In this document: in pieces, positions 59,696-64,000 of the stretch | How the letters are laid out: each line of letters starts with the position of its first letter | Numbering within the stretch: position 1 is the first letter of the stretch | Assembly (NCBI GenBank): GCA_965197675.1 | Contig: OZ240221.1 | Coordinates: 2,818,204 to 2,882,203 of the forward strand | Source of the DNA: G965197675 sp965197675 | Lineage (GTDB): Bacteria; Chloroflexota; Dehalococcoidia; Plut-88900 | Direction of reading: 5' to 3' | DNA length: 64,000 bases | Made by a program: the position numbers and the translations under genes | The notes under the pieces: generated by a model | Databases searched by the model: none | Told to the model about the DNA's origin: nothing | What the model saw: only the letters and a program-made list of their open reading frames with translations

Positions 59696-60895
59696 TTGAA
59701 GGCTGCCTATTTCCACTGCATCGGCGGGATAAGCGGTGATATGATCCTTGGTGCCTTAGTGGATGCAGGTCTGCCCATCGATTCCCTTACGAATGGACTC
59801 TCCAAACTGAATATAAGCGGATATCGTATCTCAGCCTCGAAGAGCCAGAGAGCAGGTCTGAAGGGCACCAAGGTAGATGTATTGCTGGAGGACGAGGACA
59901 CCGGACCTCACCACCGACGCCTACAGGATATCCTCTCCACCATTTGCAACAGCAAGTTATCGCCCAGGGTTAAGGAGAGGTCGGATAGAGTATTCAGAAA
60001 CTTAGCCAAGGCAGAGGCCAGAGTCCATGACACCACCCTTGAGGACGTTCGGCTACACGAGGTAGGTGCAACCGACGCTTTAGTAGACATCATAGGTTGT
60101 AACATCGGCCTGGAGCTTCTTGGTATCGACGATATCTACTGTTCACCTATTCCGGGGGGAAGTGGCACTACTTACTCGCTGCATGGAGACATCCCAGTAC
60201 CTGCTCCTGCCACACTAGAGCTGCTGGCCATGGCTGGCGCACCTATTCGAGTCACCTCAGCTGCAGGTCCGGAGATGGAGCTCTCAACACCTACAGGGGT
60301 CGCCCTAGTTACATCACTGGCATCATTTCAACAGCCTGTACTGCGCCTCGAACGCATAGGTTACGGTCTGGGACAACGGGACCCCAAAGGCTATCCCAAC
60401 GCTTTGGCCATGTGGGTGGGCGAGGTTCCTGGTAGTCTGACGGTATCACCTCTACTTCTCATGGAGACCAACATTGACGACATGAGCCCAGAGTTGTACG
60501 GGTATGTCATGGAGCGACTGTTGGAGGCTGGCGCCAAGGACGTTTGGTTTACTCCCATTCAAATGAAGAAGAATCGTCCGGCGGTCATGCTAAGTCTTCT
60601 CGGAGACCCACAAGACGAGGCTGGGTTGGCCAACATTCTGCTACGCGAGACCTCCACCCTTGGTGTCAGAGTGCGTCCTATAGAACGGTTCGAGGCTGAT
60701 AGGGAGGTCAAGGAGTTCACCTCCAGTCTCGGCTCTGTACAGGTGAAGGTGAAGATATTGGACGGTAAGACAGTGGGCGTCTCGCCCGAGTACGAGTCCT
60801 GTAGAAAACTTGCCTTGGATAAAAGGCTGCCCCTTCGGGAGGTGTATCGTATCGTCACCTACGAGGCCGGTCAACAGATGATGGGCGACACATAG
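59696..60895 (+). CDS. larC: Nickel pincer cofactor biosynthesis protein LarC
   Basis: 399-residue LarC (DUF111). TTG 59696 gives KAAYFHCIGGISGDMILGAL, the family N-terminus with catalytic-region His and Asp. VRLHEVGATDALVDIIGCNI (about 121), GTTYSLHGDIPVPAPATLEL (about 157), TPTGVALVTSLASF, and METNIDDMSPELYGYVMERL (about 262) identify the family. LarC inserts Ni into the pyridinium pincer cofactor, normally with LarB and LarE; neither is in the window, nor is a LarA racemase. No frameshift between larC1 and larC2 parts, unlike lactobacilli. Confidence 0.92.
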   Translation: MKAAYFHCIGGISGDMILGALVDAGLPIDSLTNGLSKLNISGYRISASKSQRAGLKGTKVDVLLEDEDTGPHHRRLQDILSTICNSKLSPRVKERSDRVFRNLAKAEARVHDTTLEDVRLHEVGATDALVDIIGCNIGLELLGIDDIYCSPIPGGSGTTYSLHGDIPVPAPATLELLAMAGAPIRVTSAAGPEMELSTPTGVALVTSLASFQQPVLRLERIGYGLGQRDPKGYPNALAMWVGEVPGSLTVSPLLLMETNIDDMSPELYGYVMERLLEAGAKDVWFTPIQMKKNRPAVMLSLLGDPQDEAGLANILLRETSTLGVRVRPIERFEADREVKEFTSSLGSVQVKVKILDGKTVGVSPEYESCRKLALDKRLPLREVYRIVTYEAGQQMMGDT

Positions 60896-60984
60896 AGTAG
60901 AGCTAGTCTCAAAGGTCCGCTGGCTGGCAAAAAATGGCGAGTCGACAGCCCTAATGTGGATGAGTCTTAACCTGGACCCGCTTG

Positions 60985-61070
60985 TCCTGAGCCTGTCGAA
61001 GGACGAAAATTCAACGCCTCTGGGATTTATGAGACAGTCTCAGAATAGTGACATCACGAAGATAATCAGA
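60985..61070 (+). repeat. Dispersed repeat unit and IS left-end stub C
   Basis: TGTCCTGAGCCTGTCGAAGG near 60985 belongs to the short-repeat family seen at 2310 and 8030. AGAATAGTGACATCACGAAG at about 61044 matches the leader of IS remnants A and B, but no transposase frame follows. The rest of the 60896-61211 gap contains a CTCCCTCTCCTCAGGGAG short palindrome near 61083 and no gene. Confidence 0.6.
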
Positions 61071-61211
61071 TAACACACTTCTACTCCCTCTCCTCAGGGA
61101 GAAGGCTGAGATGAGGCGAATCGCATGGGTCCCGCCTACCGCAGTCCGATGGTAGCTGGACGGCTGCGCCTCAGTCATTCACAGGACTCATGGTACAGGT
61201 AGATAGCCTCC

Positions 61212-61241
61212 TTGACACCTGGGAGGCACGCTGGATATAAT
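61212..61241 (+). promoter_or_regulatory. Putative rpsU promoter (consensus boxes)
   Basis: TTGACA (61212-61217) and TATAAT (61236-61241), both consensus, 18-bp spacer, 73 nt before the rpsU GTG. Confidence 0.75.
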
Positions 61242-61314
61242 CTCGTGGCATAGAGAAAGCTCCTGGGGTATACTGGAGGTATGCCATCTTGATAATAGAC
61301 GTGAGGGAGGTAAT

Positions 61315-61497
61315 GTGGCGGAAGTAAGACTCGGCCGAGATGAGTCCTTCGAGAGTCTGCTAAAGAGATTCAACAAGAAGGTACAGCAGAGCCGCATCTT
61401 GGCCGAGGCGCGACGTAGAGAGTTCTTCGAGAAGCCCAGCATTAAGCGAAAGAAGAAAGAAGCGGCCAGCAGACGCAAGCGCGCCCGGCGCATGTAG
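61315..61497 (+). CDS. rpsU: 30S ribosomal protein S21
   Basis: 60-residue S21: VRLGRDESFESLLKRFNKKV and FEKPSIKRKKKEAASRRKRA are typical, with a basic end. GTG start after GAGGGAGG. Confidence 0.95.
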   Translation: MAEVRLGRDESFESLLKRFNKKVQQSRILAEARRREFFEKPSIKRKKKEAASRRKRARRM

Positions 61498-61550
61498 CTG
61501 GCCTTCCAAACCCCTGTTAGTTTCTATTCTTTTCTTCCTTTGGTAGGAAG

Positions 61551-62003
61551 TTGTCCCTCAAGGAAAAGTTACAGTCTGACCTTCTGGAGTCCATGCGCAG
61601 CAAAGACGTGGGCAGATTGTCCACCCTGCGCTTACTAAAGGCCAGCATCCAAAACGCCGAGATCGCTAAGGGCCAACCACTGGAAGACGCCGACATCTTA
61701 GTGGTTCTCTCAAGAGAAGTCAGGCAACGTAGAGAGAGCATCTCAGAGTTCCGCAAGGGCGATCGTGCAGATCTGGTGGAGAAAGAGGAGGCTGAGTTGG
61801 CCATCATTCTGGAGTACATGCCTCAGCAGATGTCTCGAGATGAAATCATCGCCGCTGCACGAGGTGTCATATCTGAAGTAGGTGCTCAAGGGCCCAGCGA
61901 TATGGGAAAGGTGATGGGGAAGCTAATGCCCCATCTTAAAGGAAAAGCAGATGGCAAAGAGGTCAGCAGTGCGGTCGGAGAGTTGTTGAGGTCCTCCTCT
62001 TAG
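61551..62003 (+). CDS. yqeY: GatB/YqeY domain protein
   Basis: 150-residue YqeY-like all-helical protein. LKEKLQSDLLESMRSKDVGR, STLRLLKASIQNAEIAKGQP, REVRQRRESISEFRKGDRAD, ELAIILEYMPQQMSRDEI and GPSDMGKVMGKLMPHLKGKA, then DGKEVSSAVGELL, match the family. TTG start. The family is often next to rpsU, as here; it may act on tRNA-linked amino acids but the function is unproven. Confidence 0.92.
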   Translation: MSLKEKLQSDLLESMRSKDVGRLSTLRLLKASIQNAEIAKGQPLEDADILVVLSREVRQRRESISEFRKGDRADLVEKEEAELAIILEYMPQQMSRDEIIAAARGVISEVGAQGPSDMGKVMGKLMPHLKGKADGKEVSSAVGELLRSSS

Positions 62004-62092
62004 AGCGTCAAGATAATACTATCGATTGAGATCTGTCCCGCCCACACTTGAAGAAGCATCTGGGGGTGGGTATTATTTTTGTAGAGTACCCG

Positions 62093-62797
62093 ATGAAGTT
62101 TGGAATCGTAGTCTTCCCTGGCACCTGGAGCGACGGCGACTGCTATCACGTTCTTGATCAGGTGCTTCGCCAGGACGTAAGCTACGTATGGCATAAAGAA
62201 TCTGACCTTTCAAGCTACGATTGCCTAGTTCTTCCAGGTGGTTTCTCCTACGGAGATTACCTCAGGTGTGGCGCCATCGCTCGTTTCTCTCCGATAATGA
62301 GGTCCCTGGAAGAGTTTGCAGATCAGGGGAAGTGTGTCATAGGGATATGCAATGGGTTTCAGATTCTATGCGAGTCTGGCCTTCTGCCTGGTGTGTTGAT
62401 GCGAAACGACCATCTCCAGTTTCAATGTAGCTGGGTCAACCTGCGGGTGGAGAATCCCGATCCTCCTTTTACGAGCATGTACCAAACAGGCCAGGTGGTG
62501 CGGATGCCCATCTCTAATGGTGAGGGCAGATACTACGCAGATGACGCCACTATTCGAGGGTTAGAGGAATCAGGTAGGGTGGCCTTCCGTTATTGTGATG
62601 AGGACGGTCACATTATAGAGGGAGCCAACCCAAACGGCTCCATCAACGGCATCGCCGGAATAACGAATCGGGAAGGCAATGTACTAGGGATGATGCCTCA
62701 CCCGGAGCGTTGCTGTGAAGAGATGCTTGGCGGTATTGACGGTAAAATATCTCTTCGAGTCCGTCGTTGTCAGTTGAATCCCGTAAGCAAAAGCTAA
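62093..62797 (+). CDS. purQ: Phosphoribosylformylglycinamidine synthase glutaminase subunit PurQ
   Basis: 234-residue class I glutamine amidotransferase giving ammonia to PurL. Start MKFGIVVFPGTWSDGDCYHV at 62093. Oxyanion/nucleophile loop VIGICNGFQIL with catalytic Cys near 85, and the His-Glu pair in MMPHPERCCE near 202. Canonical PurQ has GSN(C/D)D after FPG; here GTWSDGD. No purS precedes it. purL lies 0.9 kb downstream, separated by a broken CPBP gene. Confidence 0.95.
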   Translation: MKFGIVVFPGTWSDGDCYHVLDQVLRQDVSYVWHKESDLSSYDCLVLPGGFSYGDYLRCGAIARFSPIMRSLEEFADQGKCVIGICNGFQILCESGLLPGVLMRNDHLQFQCSWVNLRVENPDPPFTSMYQTGQVVRMPISNGEGRYYADDATIRGLEESGRVAFRYCDEDGHIIEGANPNGSINGIAGITNREGNVLGMMPHPERCCEEMLGGIDGKISLRVRRCQLNPVSKS

Positions 62798-62831
62798 TTG
62801 GCAACAGCCGTTAGATTCCAAGGTTGCTTTA

Positions 62832-63685
62832 TTGGACGACGCCGAAAACCTGTCACGCCAGTGGAAGCTTTGTAAGCGCTGTAGCTACGCGGCTCCTTTG
62901 GAGCACCGCTTCTGCTCAAGGTGTGGTAATGATACCTGGATAGACGCCCCCCACCAACTTTTCTCTTCCCCAAGCCCCTCTGCCAGGAAATCCCCCCTCC
63001 AGGATCGTTGTTCCATGGACCGCGGGCGACGTCGCCAAAGGTGTCGGTCCTGTTTCTTGCTGATGGCACTGAGCTCGTCCCATCTTGCTCGAGCTCATAG
63101 CACCACAAAACGGTAACGGTGATGGCGAAAATCGGCCCCTATGTTCTGGCCGCCCGCTGCGATGGCCCAGGTAGCCTTTCTCATGTCGGTGTGGCTCTTC
63201 GCTGTGTCTAAATATCAAATTCGCTGGCGTTCCCTGGGCTTCTCAAGGAGACCGGGTCGTAAAGAGGTATTGTTCGCAATAGCAGCCTTCATAGGTGCGA
63301 TGGCTGTGCAGGTAATCTACTTTTCCATCTTAGATGCGGTGGGTGTCGACACAGAAAGTGCTATAGATTCTATATTTGATGAAGAGAGCATGGCGGTGCT
63401 TGTTATGCTTTCCATACTGGCCCTGGTGGTCGCACCCGTAGCTGAGGAGGTGTTTACCGGGGGTTCGTTTTCGGGGGCTTGACTCGTCGGTTTGGGTTTC
63501 GGTGGGGAGTGGTGGGAAGCGGGGCGCTTTTCTCTCTGTCACACGTAGAACCTATAACCCTTTTCCCACTTTTAGTGTTGGGTATTTTACTGGCGTGGGT
63601 CTATTATAGGACCGAGTCATTGTGGACTCCGGTGATGGTTCACTTCTTCAACAACTCTGTAGCAGTAGCTGTACAGCTAGCTTAG
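62832..63685 (+). pseudogene. Zinc-ribbon CPBP-family membrane protease, frameshifted
   Basis: The start codes for a zinc ribbon (CKRC..CSRC, 62871-62930). Its continuation, PWTAGDVAKGVG, appears in another frame near 63016, and LLELIAPQNGNGDGENRP in a third. The membrane part runs AMAQVAFLMSVWLFAVSKYQ to VVAPVAEEVF (63160-63455). A one-base loss at about 63454 then shifts the frame; restoring it gives EEVF-x-RGFVFGGLTRRFG, the CPBP motif 1, followed by FSLSHVEP (motif 2) and HFFNNSVAV. At least four shifts are needed, so it is a pseudogene or a badly sequenced stretch. Confidence 0.75.
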
Positions 63686-63697
63686 GACACTGCATAG

Positions 63698-64000
63698 ATG
63701 TCCGTATCTAAAGAGACACTAGACCAGATAGCTCTTTCGCAAGACGAGTACCAGCTTATAGTCAGTAGGCTTGGCAGGGAGCCCAATCCCTTGGAACTCG
63801 GCATGCTGGGGTCTCTGTGGAGCGAGCATTGCAGCTATAAGCATTCAAAGCCTCTTTTGAAGCTGCTGCCCTCGACGGGAGAACGAGTGCTTGTAAAGTC
63901 TGGTTCAGAAAATGCGGGCGTGGTGGACATTGGGGATGGACTTTCCATAGTAATGAAGATCGAGTCCCATAACCACCCATCGGCCATTGAACCTCACGAA
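63698..64000 (+). CDS. purL: Phosphoribosylformylglycinamidine synthase PurL, N-terminal part
   Basis: First 101 codons of the small-type FGAM synthase II, running off the window. LGREPNPLELGMLGSLWSEH, then CSYKHSKPLLKLLPSTG, VVDIGDGLSIVMKIESHNHP and SAIEPHE match PurL, including the conserved WSEHCSYK and ESHNHP ATP/FGAR-site motifs. Fourth step of de novo purine synthesis with PurQ and, normally, PurS. Confidence 0.95.
   Translation, partial: MSVSKETLDQIALSQDEYQLIVSRLGREPNPLELGMLGSLWSEHCSYKHSKPLLKLLPSTGERVLVKSGSENAGVVDIGDGLSIVMKIESHNHPSAIEPHE

Overview
The window looks like a chromosomal segment of a free-living bacterium of the phylum Chloroflexota, probably class Dehalococcoidia or an SAR202-like relative. 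This is inference. It rests on an 11-gene nuo operon without nuoEFG, a sufBCDSU operon, a small EF-Tu-like protein typical of Dehalococcoidia, an F420/FMN luciferase-like oxidoreductase beside a CoA-transferase pair, two zinc alcohol dehydrogenases, and expanded MFS paralogues. No rRNA is present. Three tRNAs lie upstream of tuf.

Layout. 1-2275: end of an RlmD/TrmA-type methyltransferase, maf, and a Mo-cofactor oxidoreductase domain protein. 2230-8345: four tandem paralogous MFS genes (minus strand), bracketed by two direct copies of a roughly 0.4 kb dispersed repeat. 8439-15099: VTT membrane protein, class III aminotransferase, amidohydrolase, EF-Tu-like protein, a DUF3179 lipoprotein that appears to be a selenoprotein, and an alcohol dehydrogenase. 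15260-20576: sufBCDSU (minus strand). 21216-28703: fumC, a cysteine-synthase-like enzyme, LLM oxidoreductase, CoA-transferase A/B, DUF1989 protein, second alcohol dehydrogenase, small hypothetical. 28704-31434: decayed mobile DNA, a 1-Cys peroxiredoxin and a hicBA-like pair. 31712-41504: nuoABCDHIJKLMN. 41595-43249: mmsA and a 50-residue Cys-rich protein. 43281-48268: accessory block (AT-rich GGCT-fold protein, FAD oxidoreductase, amidase, fifth MFS). 48281-53234: tRNA-Thr/Tyr/Thr-tuf-rpmG-secE-nusG-rplKA-L10 leader-rplJL (minus strand). 53797-64000: rpsA, clpC, radA, an unknown gene, larC, rpsU, yqeY-like, purQ, a broken CPBP-protease gene, and the start of purL.

The strongest unusual signal is at 12980-14020. 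A DUF3179-family lipoprotein has an in-frame TGA exactly where the family has the first Cys of its CPLC motif. It is followed 13 nt later by a perfect 6-bp hairpin with a GGU-containing loop, at almost the spacing of the E. coli fdhF SECIS. I read this as selenocysteine insertion, not as a pseudogene. Other points of note: 30-bp-periodic direct repeats just upstream of the fumC promoter; three genes (maf, nuoC, nuoM) whose conserved N-termini precede any ATG/GTG/TTG; three remnants of one IS left end; and a recombinase-transposase chimera.
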